This document shows, in pieces, positions 18,668 to 26,881 of a stretch of DNA of 64,000 bases. The DNA comes from JBFHRE01 sp041746105. Its GTDB lineage: Bacteria; Actinomycetota; Acidimicrobiia; Spongiisociales; ZC4RG35. A program made the position numbers and the translations under genes. A model generated the notes under the pieces. The model had not been told where the DNA came from. It did not search any database and saw nothing but the letters and a program-made list of their open reading frames with translations. Every line of letters starts with the position of its first letter. Positions within the stretch are counted from its first letter, which is position 1. Location: the NCBI GenBank assembly GCA_041746105.1, contig JBGTHP010000036.1, forward strand, positions 11,855 through 75,854, read 5' to 3'.

Positions 18668-19587
18668 GGCTTGCTCCCGGCCAGACCGGTTCCGAGCCTG
18701 AAAAGTACCGCCATCCGCACCGCGATCCCGGCCCTGACCTGGTCGAGCACAAGCGAGCGACCGTCGTCGGCGACGTCGGGTGCGATCTCAACTCCACGGT
18801 TCATCGGGCCAGGATGCATCACCACGGCCTCCGGATGGAGTCTGGCGAATCGGTTCCTCGTGAGCCCGTACCGACGTACGTACTCCGGCAGGCTTGGAAA
18901 GACGGTCGCTCCGCCTCGCTCCATCTGGATTCGAAGGAGATAGACCACGTCGAGGTCACCCAACACCTCATCGAGGTCATGAGTGACCCGGCACGGCCAG
19001 CCGGAATGGTCGAGCGGTAGCAAGGTTGGAGGAGCGATCAGTGTCACGCTCGCGCCCAGGGTGCTCAGGCAGTAGATGTTCGATCTGGCGACCCGCGAGT
19101 GACGGATGTCTCCCACGATTCCCACCCGCAACCCGTCGAGTTTGCCGAAGCGTTGTTGGAGGGTGAGTGCGTCGAGGAGCGCCTGGGTCGGGTGCTGGTG
19201 TGCGCCGTCACCGGCGTTGACCACAGGACAGTCAACCCATTGGGCCACTCGCCAGGGTGCGCCCACCGCCGAGTGCCGAACAACCATGATGTCCGCACCC
19301 ATGGCCTGGATGGTCAGAGCGGTGTCCTTGAGTGACTCCCCCTTGGTCAGAGAAGACGTCGATGGCGAAAAACTCATCACATCGGCGGACAAGGCTTTGG
19401 CAGCCCTCTCGAATGAGAGCCTGGTTCGGGTTGAAGGCTCAAAAAACAAGGTGGCGACGGTCAGGCCCCGAAGCGGTGGCACTTTGGGAATGTCGCGATC
19501 CAGCACTTCGTCGAAGCCCTGCGCCAAATCGAGGATTGATTCGATCTCGACACGCTCCAAGAACTCTGTTGTCAAAAGGTGTTGCAT
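18664..19587 (-). CDS. pyrB: Aspartate carbamoyltransferase, catalytic chain
   Basis: 307 residues. Condenses carbamoyl phosphate with aspartate. Phosphate loop FEPSTRTRLSFERAAK, the flexible GDGAHQHPTQALLD segment and the C-terminal HPGPMNRGVEI motif are intact. No regulatory chain gene (pyrI) is present, as is usual where PyrR controls the operon. Separated by one base from pyrR. Confidence 0.97.
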   Translation of the reverse strand: MQHLLTTEFLERVEIESILDLAQGFDEVLDRDIPKVPPLRGLTVATLFFEPSTRTRLSFERAAKALSADVMSFSPSTSSLTKGESLKDTALTIQAMGADIMVVRHSAVGAPWRVAQWVDCPVVNAGDGAHQHPTQALLDALTLQQRFGKLDGLRVGIVGDIRHSRVARSNIYCLSTLGASVTLIAPPTLLPLDHSGWPCRVTHDLDEVLGDLDVVYLLRIQMERGGATVFPSLPEYVRRYGLTRNRFARLHPEAVVMHPGPMNRGVEIAPDVADDGRSLVLDQVRAGIAVRMAVLFRLGTGLAGSKP

Positions 19588-19588
19588 G

Positions 19589-20155
19589 TCATCTACTCCG
19601 GCTCAGCCACACGCCCGCCTCGCCGTCGATATCGGGCAAGCGGACCGACACCCGATCCTCGTGGCCGGTGGGAAGGTTTTTTCCGACAAAGTCGGGCCTG
19701 ATCGGTAGTTGGCGATGCCCACGATCGACGATCACCGCCAATTCCACCTTGGCGGGCCTTCCCAGGGAAGTCAGAGCATCGAGAGCGGCGCGCACGGTGC
19801 GGCCGGTGTAGAGAACGTCGTCGACCAGAACCACGGTCTGGTCCGTCAGATCCACAGGAATGAGGGTGCGAGAAAGTCTCGTTGTCGGTCGTCTTCCCAG
19901 ATCGTCTCGGTACATCCCGATGTCCAACTCTCCGACCGGGATCTTTGTCTCTTCGATCAGATCGATCGCCTCGGCCAGTTCGATCGCCAGCGGAACTCCC
20001 CGAGAGTGGATACCAACCAGAACGACGTCGCTGGCGCCATGGTGGCGCTCGAGTATTTCATGGGCGATGCGCCGGATTGCCCGGCGCAGATCATCGGCTG
20101 ACAGCACCTGGGTCGGCTCGGCGACGTCCGGTTCGGAGGTGGAGTCGCCGGTCAT
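19589..20155 (-). CDS. pyrR: PyrR, pyr mRNA-binding regulator and uracil phosphoribosyltransferase
   Basis: 188 residues. The PRPP motif VVLVDDVLYTGRTVRAAL is intact, and RTPxGxLDIxxYRDD-like VGELDIGMYRDDL is typical of PyrR. The protein binds pyr leader RNA when UMP is high. Its ATG at 20155 has no Shine-Dalgarno sequence before it (upstream bases are CGGTCACTCGACCG on the minus strand) and overlaps the TGA of an upstream 32-codon ORF (ATGA). Translation therefore probably depends on ribosomes finishing that ORF. Confidence 0.95.
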   Translation of the reverse strand: MTGDSTSEPDVAEPTQVLSADDLRRAIRRIAHEILERHHGASDVVLVGIHSRGVPLAIELAEAIDLIEETKIPVGELDIGMYRDDLGRRPTTRLSRTLIPVDLTDQTVVLVDDVLYTGRTVRAALDALTSLGRPAKVELAVIVDRGHRQLPIRPDFVGKNLPTGHEDRVSVRLPDIDGEAGVWLSRSR

Positions 20156-20250
20156 CGGTCGAGTGACCGGGGAAGCGTGCCGGGTGTGGCTCCTGGTCTC
20201 GTACCGGTGGATGCCGGGCGAGATGCATCAAAGCCAGTGTGGCTGATCAT
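20152..20250 (-). CDS. Putative pyr operon leader peptide, 32 codons
   Basis: An ATG at 20250 lies 4 bases after AGGAG and opens a 32-residue frame, rich in Ser, Thr, Arg and Pro, whose TGA overlaps the pyrR ATG by the usual 4-base ATGA. The frame differs from pyrR, so it is not an N-terminal extension. The peptide has no recognisable domain; its value is likely in the act of translation. Only its own ribosome site is available to load ribosomes before pyrR, and that site overlaps the PyrR hairpin. Confidence 0.6.
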   Translation of the reverse strand: MISHTGFDASRPASTGTRPGATPGTLPRSLDR

Positions 20251-20256
20251 CGGACT

Positions 20257-20288
20257 CCTTTCCGGCCTCACGGGACCGGGCTTAAAGG
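20257..20288 (-). promoter_or_regulatory. PyrR-binding RNA hairpin overlapping a ribosome binding site
   Basis: On the minus strand the 32 bases begin CCTTTAAG and end CCGGAAAGG. Outer stem CCTTT/AAAGG and inner stem CCGG/CCGG close a loop TCCCGTGAGG. This matches the conserved PyrR recognition element (consensus with UCC-x-GAGAGG/GUGAGG loop and purine bulge). The 3' arm AAAGG continues into AG, forming the AGGAG of the leader ORF, so PyrR binding should hide that site. The arrangement resembles the translational repression reported for mycobacterial pyr operons. Confidence 0.85.
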
Positions 20289-20301
20289 TTGAATTGGGGC
20301 G

Positions 20302-20307
20302 AGGCTA
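20302..20307 (-). promoter_or_regulatory. -10 box of the pyr operon
   Basis: TAGCCT on the minus strand, inside the 41-base gap between nusB and the PyrR hairpin. Transcription would start about 7 bases on, only a few bases before the hairpin. TAGCCT recurs before other starts in the window. No convincing -35 box; CTGACA is 20 bases upstream, longer than ideal. Confidence 0.4.
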
Positions 20308-20329
20308 CCACGGCCGAACCCGAACTATG

Positions 20330-20701
20330 TCAGTTCGGTCGTTCAGACGCCGCCAGTGTGGCGAGTACGCCGTTGACGAAAGATCCGCTCTTCTCCGTCG
20401 AGAACTCGCGCGCCAGCCGAACTGCCTCGGCAAGCACCACCCCAGTTGGAGTCGATTTTTCGTGTCGAAGTTCGTAAAGACCGAGTCTGAGTATGGCGCG
20501 GTCGATGACTGGCATACGGTCAACCGGCCATCCTTCAGAGGCGGAGTTGAGGGTCGGGTCGAGTGAGCCGGCGTGTTCGAGAACACCTTCCGTCAACCGC
20601 CGCGCCTTGCCGGTGAGGTCGGAGTCTGGCGCCAACCGCTCGAGGCCGAGGCGATCCACCTCGTACAACGCCTTGATCACATCGTCTCGCGGCTCGGTCA
20701 C
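20330..20701 (-). CDS. nusB: Transcription antitermination protein NusB
   Basis: 123 residues, all-helical NusB family; binds boxA of rRNA leader with NusE to prevent early termination. The C-terminal half (RAILRLGLYELRHE and VLAEAVRLAREF, SFVNGVLATLA) is characteristic. Start at ATG 20701 overlaps the efp stop (ATGA). The N-terminal ~20 residues are shorter than many family members, but no upstream in-frame start is better. Confidence 0.93.
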   Translation of the reverse strand: MTEPRDDVIKALYEVDRLGLERLAPDSDLTGKARRLTEGVLEHAGSLDPTLNSASEGWPVDRMPVIDRAILRLGLYELRHEKSTPTGVVLAEAVRLAREFSTEKSGSFVNGVLATLAASERPN

Positions 20702-21255
20702 TCGCGAGTGAGGTAGGAGCCGGTGCGGGTGTCGATCTTGATCCGCTCTCCTTGCTCGATGAAGAGGGGCACCTGCACGGTGAGACCGGTTTCCACCGTC
20801 ACCGACTTGGTTGCCCCCGAAACCGTGTTTCCCCTGACTCCGGGTTCGGCGTAGGTGACGCCGACAACGACTGACGCCGGGAGGTCCACTCCTATCGGGT
20901 TGCCCTTGTAGCGAGAAACGACGATGGTGAGGCCGTCGGTCAGGTAATCGGCGGCGTCACCGACGTCGTCTGACGACATCATGATCTGGGTGTAGTCGTC
21001 AAGATTCATGAAATGGAATCCCATCTCGTCGCGATACAGAAACTGATAGTCGCTTCTGTCGATGACGGCCTGGGTTACGTCCTCGTCGGCTCGAAAAGTC
21101 CTGTCGATCACCTGACCGGTCTCGGCGTTTTTGAGCTTCATGCGGACAAAGGCCTTACCCTTGCCTGGTTTGACGTGCTCGTATTTGACTATCGAAAGAA
21201 TCGATCCATCGATGTCGAGGGCCATTCCGGGCCTGACGTCATTGGTTGAAACCAT
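20698..21255 (-). CDS. efp: Elongation factor P
   Basis: 185 residues, three KOW/OB beta domains. EF-P stimulates peptide bond formation at polyproline stretches. The tip loop of domain I reads KPGKGKAFVRMKLKN with the conserved lysine; MVSTNDVRPGMALDIDG and the C-terminal RIKIDTRTGSYLTRE are typical. A GGAG sits 8 bases before the ATG. A TACGAT hexamer (21288-21283, minus strand) suggests a promoter with a short leader. Confidence 0.96.
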   Translation of the reverse strand: MVSTNDVRPGMALDIDGSILSIVKYEHVKPGKGKAFVRMKLKNAETGQVIDRTFRADEDVTQAVIDRSDYQFLYRDEMGFHFMNLDDYTQIMMSSDDVGDAADYLTDGLTIVVSRYKGNPIGVDLPASVVVGVTYAEPGVRGNTVSGATKSVTVETGLTVQVPLFIEQGERIKIDTRTGSYLTRE

Positions 21256-21323
21256 TGGAGGACTCCGAGGGGTGAGAGGGCAATCGTAGCCTGTCCGACC
21301 AACAGCTCGGCCGCGGGCAGTGG

Positions 21324-22343
21324 TCAGTGAACGCCGACCGATCTCAGGCCGTTTCGTAGCTCGGCCTCGGTGACTTGCACGATTTCGGGCTCCCCATAAC
21401 GACGAAGCAAGACCATTCGCACCCCGTCCGACGTCTTCTTTTTGTCACGAGCAACAAGGTGAAGGCACTCGGCCAGGTCGAGATTGCGGACCGAGATGGG
21501 TAGACCCGTCGACTCCAGCAGACCCACGAGATCGTCACGATCGAATCCGTGCCGCTCTGCGGACACGGCGGCGGCGGCGGCCATCCCTACCGACACCGCC
21601 AATCCATGTGGCATCGGAGCCAGGATCTCGATCGCGTGGCCCAGCGTATGCCCGAAATTGAGTACCGCCCGTCTTCCGTCTTCGCGAAAATCACCGGCTA
21701 CGACCGCCGCTTTGACCGCGATCGCCCGTGGGACAACCGTTTCGAGAGACGCTGCTTCTCCCTTGCGTCTGTATTCGTCGACGATCTCGCTATCGGCGAT
21801 GAATCCGGCCTTGATGATTTCGGCGCTGCCTTCGAGGCGCAGCACGGAGGGGAGGCGCTCGAGGATCTCCAGATCCACCACCACCCTGGTTGGGTGCCAG
21901 AAGGCGCCGACAAGGTTCTTTCCGGACCGATTGATTCCGGTTTTGCCACCGACGGCTGCATCGACGGCCCCGAGCAGGGTGGTGGGGACCAGAACACACT
22001 CGACACCACGGAGCCAGGTGGCCGCAACAAAACCCGCCACGTCGGTTGCTGCGCCCCCACCAACACCAACGATGGTGTCATGGCGCCCGAGATTCATATC
22101 GACGAGCTGGTCGTAGATGGTGCCGACCACCGAAAGCTCCTTCGCGGATTCCCGGTCGGGTACTTCAATCACTCTTGCCGAGCCGATGCGAGCCGCGACT
22201 TCGTTGGCGATGAGACGGGCCGGCCCTGGCTGCGTGACCACAACGCTCTGGCGTCGGGTGGATCGAACCGGCAAGAGGTCGGGGGGAAAGCCTCGACCGA
22301 CAATCACGGTGGATTCTGCTCCGATCGGGATGGTTGTCACCAT
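21324..22343 (-). CDS. aroB: 3-dehydroquinate synthase
   Basis: 339 residues. Second step of the shikimate pathway (DAHP to dehydroquinate), NAD and zinc dependent. Visible: VGVGGGAATDVAGFVAATWLRG (NAD site), DAAVGGKTGINRSGKNLVGAF and metal-ligand regions RAVLNFGHTLGHAIE and PHGLAVSVGM. Start ATG 22343 overlaps the aroK stop. Followed by efp after 68 bases. Confidence 0.97.
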   Translation of the reverse strand: MVTTIPIGAESTVIVGRGFPPDLLPVRSTRRQSVVVTQPGPARLIANEVAARIGSARVIEVPDRESAKELSVVGTIYDQLVDMNLGRHDTIVGVGGGAATDVAGFVAATWLRGVECVLVPTTLLGAVDAAVGGKTGINRSGKNLVGAFWHPTRVVVDLEILERLPSVLRLEGSAEIIKAGFIADSEIVDEYRRKGEAASLETVVPRAIAVKAAVVAGDFREDGRRAVLNFGHTLGHAIEILAPMPHGLAVSVGMAAAAAVSAERHGFDRDDLVGLLESTGLPISVRNLDLAECLHLVARDKKKTSDGVRMVLLRRYGEPEIVQVTEAELRNGLRSVGVH

Positions 22344-22834
22344 GGTGTCTCGATCTGGGCGATCACGTCGCCGACATCCAGACCATCGGTGTCGATGATC
22401 TGGGTTGAGGCTTTCTCATAGAGTGCCATTCGTTGATCCAGAATTGCCTTCAAGCGGTCCTCCACCGGCTCGCCGGAGAGAAGTGGGCGGTGTCGACCGT
22501 TCCCAACCCTTGACACCAGGGTTGCAAGCGAGGCCCGAAGCCAAACCACCGGGCCAGTCGCCTGCATCAAGTTGACGTTTTCTTGTTTGTTCACGACCCC
22601 GCCCCCGGTTGCGACCACCGCCGCTACTCCAGCCAGGTGAACGACCGCAGCATGCTCCAGCGTCCGAAAGTGAGCTTCTCCATCGATCGTGAATAGTTCT
22701 GCCACCGAGCGGCGTGCAAGTTCCTCGACCACGGCATCGGTATCGTAGAAGGCGACTCCGGAGCTGCGCGCCAGCCGTTTTCCGACCGCCGATTTGCCTG
22801 CTCCCATCATTCCGATCAACCAAAGTGTCGACAC
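22337..22834 (-). CDS. aroK: Shikimate kinase
   Basis: 165 residues from a GTG at 22834, one base after the aroC stop. Phosphorylates shikimate with ATP. Walker A is MMGAGKSAVGK; the shikimate site DTDAVVEE and the FRxxE motif HFRTLEHA plus VVATGGGVV follow. A short N-terminal ...LWLIGMMGAGK fits the family; alternative internal ATG codons would cut into the first strand. Confidence 0.94.
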   Translation of the reverse strand: MSTLWLIGMMGAGKSAVGKRLARSSGVAFYDTDAVVEELARRSVAELFTIDGEAHFRTLEHAAVVHLAGVAAVVATGGGVVNKQENVNLMQATGPVVWLRASLATLVSRVGNGRHRPLLSGEPVEDRLKAILDQRMALYEKASTQIIDTDGLDVGDVIAQIETPW

Positions 22835-22835
22835 T

Positions 22836-23990
22836 TCAGAACCGAGCGATTTGTTCCTCGTAGGAGGCCCAAGACCTTCGAAGCTCGTCCGCGGAGTCGC
22901 CGCCGAGCTTTCTCTGGATCTCCTGAGCCAACACGATCGCCACCATCTGCTCTGCCACGACACCGGCAGCCGGGACCGCAACCACGTCTGACCGTTCGTA
23001 AAAGGCTCCCTCGGCTTGCTTCGTCGAAACGTCCACGGTTTGGAGTCCTTTCCCGACCGTGGAGATCGGTTTCATCGCCGCCCGCACCCTGAGTGGTCCT
23101 CCGACCGTCATTCCGCCCTCGGTGCCGCCTGCCCGGTTGGTGCGCCGTTCGAGGGCGCCGTCCTCCAAGAAGATCTCATCGTGTGCCTCTGTTCCGCGGC
23201 GACGAGCGCTCTTGAATCCGTCTCCGACCTCCACACCTTTGATCGCCTGGATCGACATCAACGCCTCGGCCAGCCTGGCATCGATCCTTCTGTCGGCGTG
23301 AACGTGACTGCCCAAGCCAGGTACGAGTCCGTAGGCGAGTACCTCGACCACACCTCCGAGAGTGTCGCGTTCTGCCCGCGCCGCCTCGATGGCCTCGATC
23401 ATGGCGGATTCGGCGGTCCTATCGAATACGCGGACGGGAGAGGCATCGATCGCATCCAGGTCCGTTGGCTTCGGCAATGGCAATTCGGGCGCCTCGACTC
23501 CACCAATCTCGACGACGTGAGAAAGCACCGAAACGCCCACTTCTGCCAGGAGCAACTTCGATGCGTAGCCAACAATGGTTCTGGCCGCCGTCTCCCTGGC
23601 CGAGGCGCGCTCGAGAATGTCTCTGGCGTCTCTCGTGCCATATTTGATCATTCCGGCGAGATCGGCGTGTCCGGGACGCGGAGTTGTCAACGGTCGCTTG
23701 GACACCCCTGGATGGGGACTCATCTCTTCTGACCACTTCTCCTCGAACTCCGAGTTTCGAACGACGACCGCGATCGGTGACCCCAAGGTTTTGCCGTGGC
23801 GCACCCCGCCCATTATTTCGATCACGTCCTGTTCCAGGGCCATGCGTGGACCTCGCCCAAAGCCGAGTCGGCGCCGCCCGAGTTCGGCGGCCAGCTCATC
23901 CATCAAGAACGGAAGCCCGGCAGGGAGTCCTTCGATCACCGCCACGAGGCCGGGTCCGTGGGATTCTCCAGCGGTTAGATATCGGAACAC
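22836..23990 (-). CDS. aroC: Chorismate synthase
   Basis: 384 residues. Converts EPSP to chorismate with reduced FMN. Signature motifs: GESHGPGLVAVIEGLPAG, the GHADLAGMIKYGTRDARDI block, ERASARETAARTIVG and GGMTVGGPLRVRAAMKPI-like. Starts with GTG; TAGCAT 7 bases ahead implies a leaderless message. Heads the aroC-aroK-aroB unit. Confidence 0.97.
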   Translation of the reverse strand: MFRYLTAGESHGPGLVAVIEGLPAGLPFLMDELAAELGRRRLGFGRGPRMALEQDVIEIMGGVRHGKTLGSPIAVVVRNSEFEEKWSEEMSPHPGVSKRPLTTPRPGHADLAGMIKYGTRDARDILERASARETAARTIVGYASKLLLAEVGVSVLSHVVEIGGVEAPELPLPKPTDLDAIDASPVRVFDRTAESAMIEAIEAARAERDTLGGVVEVLAYGLVPGLGSHVHADRRIDARLAEALMSIQAIKGVEVGDGFKSARRRGTEAHDEIFLEDGALERRTNRAGGTEGGMTVGGPLRVRAAMKPISTVGKGLQTVDVSTKQAEGAFYERSDVVAVPAAGVVAEQMVAIVLAQEIQRKLGGDSADELRRSWASYEEQIARF

Positions 23991-23997
23991 GACCGCG

Positions 23998-24003
23998 ATG
24001 CTA
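23998..24003 (-). promoter_or_regulatory. -10 box giving a leaderless aroC transcript
   Basis: TAGCAT on the minus strand with 7 bases to the aroC GTG. It lies in the 19-base gap after the prepilin peptidase gene. No -35 box could be identified. Confidence 0.4.
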
Positions 24004-24009
24004 CCCGGG

Positions 24010-24750
24010 CTAGATCCGGGCCAGCATTACAGCCCCAAAAATGAGGGCGATCCAGGCGCCGATCAGCATCGCCGGCCCGTAGGGAAGTTCCTGTTTGGCT
24101 CCTGTCCGTTTCAGCACCAGCAAGACCAGAGCCGGGACCGCGCCAACGAAGCCGGTCAGAAACAGGCTCAAGGCAAACGTCTCCCAGCCTGGATACCCGG
24201 TGAATGTGCCCAGGAGCGCAGCCAATTTCACATCCCCGAATCCGAAACCACCCCGTGCAATGACGGCAACCAGATAAAACAAGCCGAAATAACCCACTCC
24301 GGTTCCAAGGGCCAGACCGAATCGGCGCACGTCACCATCCAGGACCGCTCCGGCACCGAGAACCAAGATCGCCAATGAACCTCCCGGATAGAGGATTCGA
24401 TTCGGGATGATCTTCTGGTCGACGTCGGAAACGAACAAGATCACGGTGACGGCTGCAAGCAGGACGTGGGAGGCGACTATGAGCGGGTTTCCCCCGATCC
24501 ACAACGCGGCCATGAACAACAACCCGGTCACCAGCGAAACTGCCAGTTCGCGGCCCAACCTCCGCCTCACCCCACATGTTGGGCAGTCGAACGATCGGAG
24601 TCCGAGCCATGGCAATGCAGAACCGCAGGACTCGCATGCAGGAACCCGGGGCCCGAACGGCGCCCAGACCTCGGCCCTGACGGCGAGGTGATGCAGGATC
24701 GGGCCGGCGCCAAAACCGAAAACGAAGAAGATGGCAAGTGCCGGCGTCAT
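24010..24750 (-). CDS. pilD: Type IV prepilin peptidase (A24 family)
   Basis: 246 residues from ATG 24750. Polytopic membrane aspartyl protease that cleaves and N-methylates type IV prepilins. It has both tetra-Cys pairs (C39-x2-C42, C56-x2-C59), catalytic Asp in VSDVDQKIIPN and the second in GFGFGDVKLAA. The zinc-binding cytoplasmic domain indicates the full bifunctional enzyme. No pilin or assembly gene is in the window, but pilD beside aroE is usual in actinobacteria. The start is chosen because TATCCT is 7 bases before it; an upstream in-frame ATG at 24777 is possible. Confidence 0.9.
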   Translation of the reverse strand: MTPALAIFFVFGFGAGPILHHLAVRAEVWAPFGPRVPACESCGSALPWLGLRSFDCPTCGVRRRLGRELAVSLVTGLLFMAALWIGGNPLIVASHVLLAAVTVILFVSDVDQKIIPNRILYPGGSLAILVLGAGAVLDGDVRRFGLALGTGVGYFGLFYLVAVIARGGFGFGDVKLAALLGTFTGYPGWETFALSLFLTGFVGAVPALVLLVLKRTGAKQELPYGPAMLIGAWIALIFGAVMLARI

Positions 24751-24757
24751 TGTGTCG

Positions 24758-24763
24758 AGGATA
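24758..24763 (-). promoter_or_regulatory. -10 box giving a leaderless prepilin peptidase transcript
   Basis: TATCCT on the minus strand, 7 bases before the ATG at 24750. It lies downstream of a strong terminator hairpin, so a new transcript starting here makes sense. Confidence 0.45.
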
Positions 24764-24801
24764 CGAGGCAGGCCCATCGCTGCCATGTCATCTGCAATAA
24801 G

Positions 24802-24829
24802 CAGGGAGCCCCGCAAGCGGGGCTCCCTG
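24802..24829 (-). terminator. Rho-independent-type terminator hairpin
   Basis: A perfect inverted repeat: 13-base arms (CAGGGAGCCCCGC and its complement) around two bases, so effectively a stem with a four-base loop. It follows the stop of the DUF4388 gene by 22 bases on the minus strand and precedes the prepilin peptidase promoter. The run after the stem (CTTATTGC) is only weakly T-rich. Confidence 0.7.
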
Positions 24830-24851
24830 TGAGCTTTGGCAGTGGCCTATT

Positions 24852-26039
24852 TCACTGACCGGTGATGTCTCGGGCGGCGGTGCCCATGCGGCGCCTCCGC
24901 AAAAGACCGAGACCGAAATTGCCGTCGTCTTCTGCCCCGACTTCCTCTTCCGTGGCTGCGGCGGGTTCGTTCAACTGGCTGAAGACGCTTTCGAGGAAAC
25001 GATCGGCTTCGTCCCCGTCGCCTGATTCCGTGACGGGCTCGGCCGACGGTTCGACCGCGCCTGCCCACCATCCTGCAGTCCGCTCATCAGAGGACGGAGC
25101 TTCTGCGGGGACTTCGGCTTCTTCGGAGGATTCAGCTGAGATTTCTTCTGCAGTGTCCTCCACGGTCTCTTCCGGGGTCGAGAACCAAGACTCGTCCACA
25201 GCAGGATTCGCAGTTTCTTCTACTGTCTCTTCTGGTTCGGGTGTCTCCCATCCTGAGAGGGCGGGAGCAGGCTCTGGCTCCCAGGTGGGTTCGACCACTA
25301 CTGGCGATTCGGCGACCGCATAGTCAGGCGCTGGGGCCGGCATCGGGGTACTCACCTTGGCCGGTGCGAGTTCGAGAAGCTCGAGCCGAACCAGGCTGGC
25401 GAGTTCCGAGGCGGCCCGGAAACGACTCAGCCCGAGTTTGTCGGCGAGTTCGTTGGCACTGGCACCCGCTTCGACTGCCGCCATCAGGCGCCAAGTGTTG
25501 GGGTGGATCGTGACCGCGTTCTCGTCGGGCAACTCGCGAACGAGTCGGTAGGGGGAACTCATCGAAGGCACGATGGATTCGATTTCTTCCCAGTCGATGG
25601 CGCGGCGATCGGCGTCGGCGATCGAGACTTCGGCATCGAACGCCTGACCCGTGGGATAACGGGCAGCTACATCGACGAGAAAATCGAACTTGCCGCTGCC
25701 GGGCTTACGGGTCCGGTAGAGGCTTTCGACGATCTGCTCGCGAACAAAGTCGGTCAACGCCGACGACGACACTCCGGGCGCCAAAGCGTCACTCAGTGAC
25801 GCCCCGGAAAGATCGACCTTCCGGAAGTCCTCGTTGTTCACCAGGCCTGCGTTTATCACCTGGCGCCTGGTGTCTTCATCGTTGTTGGTGGTGGCAAAAG
25901 TGAGTGCCCCGCCCGCGATGAAGATTCGACCCTGCTGTCCTGCTGAGTCAACTCGCAAGCAACCCGTCTTGCGGGATCTTGCGAGCAGACGGAGAACTTC
26001 CTCTATTGGAAAGATCTCGAGATTTCCTGTGAGCGACAT
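24852..26039 (-). CDS. DUF4388 protein with long acidic C-terminal tail
   Basis: 395 residues. Residues 1 to about 130 form a DUF4388 (PATAN-like) domain: MSLTGNLEIFPIEEVLRLL, then TGCLRVDSAGQQGRIFIAGGALTFA. A middle part (about 155-240) has a helix-turn-helix-like ANELADKLGLSRFRAASELASL. From about 245 on it is low-complexity and very acidic, with repeated EETVEETA/EETVEDTAEE stretches, ending in a short basic segment LLRRRRMGTAARD. DUF4388 proteins are associated with signalling and surface motility in other phyla. GGAG lies 9 bases before the ATG. Placed between aroE and the prepilin peptidase. Confidence 0.8.
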   Translation of the reverse strand: MSLTGNLEIFPIEEVLRLLARSRKTGCLRVDSAGQQGRIFIAGGALTFATTNNDEDTRRQVINAGLVNNEDFRKVDLSGASLSDALAPGVSSSALTDFVREQIVESLYRTRKPGSGKFDFLVDVAARYPTGQAFDAEVSIADADRRAIDWEEIESIVPSMSSPYRLVRELPDENAVTIHPNTWRLMAAVEAGASANELADKLGLSRFRAASELASLVRLELLELAPAKVSTPMPAPAPDYAVAESPVVVEPTWEPEPAPALSGWETPEPEETVEETANPAVDESWFSTPEETVEDTAEEISAESSEEAEVPAEAPSSDERTAGWWAGAVEPSAEPVTESGDGDEADRFLESVFSQLNEPAAATEEEVGAEDDGNFGLGLLRRRRMGTAARDITGQ

Positions 26040-26098
26040 CTGGTTTACTCCTGCCTCGGCTCATAGTTAGATTCGGCGTCCGGCCAAGAGTGCTTGAG

Positions 26099-26866
26099 CT
26101 ATTTTCGCGCTGTCGCCTCCATTATGTCTAGGGGTGGTTTTTGGCCCGTCCACAGCTCAAAGGACAATGCGGCTTGACCCACGAGCAGATCGACTCCGTC
26201 GGCATTCGGGAGACCGAGGTCGACGCACCACTTTGTGGCAGGGGTGGGTGATCTCCCGTACGCCATCTCAAACACACCTGTCAGTGATCTGAGGACCGGT
26301 TCCGGAAGGCTCTCTCCTTGCATTCCAAGGGGTGTGGCGTTGACGACCACACCCTCGATGCCCGTTCCCCACTCGACGATGGTTGCGCTGCTACCCGTCC
26401 GTGCAACCAGGCGTTGCGCCGCTTCCGGCCTCCTGGCGGAAACCGTGATCGCCAAGGATTCCAGCGCGATCAAGGCTGCGGCGGCGGCACCGCCGGAACC
26501 AAGCACCAGAACTCGTTCAGACGGAAGGTTTCTCGACACCCACACCGATTTGATGGCCGGGATATCGGTCGAGTGGCCGACGACCAGACCATTCTCGCCG
26601 ACCCAGGTGTTGACGGATCGGGCCGCCGCCGCAGGGCCTACGACCCGGTCACACAAGTCGTGAGCCAGTACTTTGTGCGGCATCGTGATGTTGGCGCCAC
26701 TGAGTTCACCACTGCGAATCTGCTCGGCGACGTCGACCATCCCCGCGGCGTCTGTCTCCCAAGCCTGGTAGGTCCCTTCCAGCCCAAGGTGGTCGAGCGC
26801 AGCCTGGTGTATCACAGGTGAGCGGCTTTGGGCAACGGGCGAACCGAGCACGGCCAGCCTCAGCAT
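26099..26866 (-). CDS. aroE: Shikimate dehydrogenase
   Basis: 255 residues. NADPH-dependent reduction of dehydroshikimate. Substrate motif GSPVAQSRSPVIHQ, catalytic Lys in NITMPHK, Asp in VVGHSTDIPAIKS (the usual NTD is STD), and the nucleotide-binding VLVLGSGGAAAAAL. Begins 15 bases after mltG in the conserved alaS-ruvX-mltG-aroE order. Confidence 0.94.
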   Translation of the reverse strand: MLRLAVLGSPVAQSRSPVIHQAALDHLGLEGTYQAWETDAAGMVDVAEQIRSGELSGANITMPHKVLAHDLCDRVVGPAAAARSVNTWVGENGLVVGHSTDIPAIKSVWVSRNLPSERVLVLGSGGAAAAALIALESLAITVSARRPEAAQRLVARTGSSATIVEWGTGIEGVVVNATPLGMQGESLPEPVLRSLTGVFEMAYGRSPTPATKWCVDLGLPNADGVDLLVGQAALSFELWTGQKPPLDIMEATARK

Positions 26867-26881
26867 GTCGCCCTCACCATG

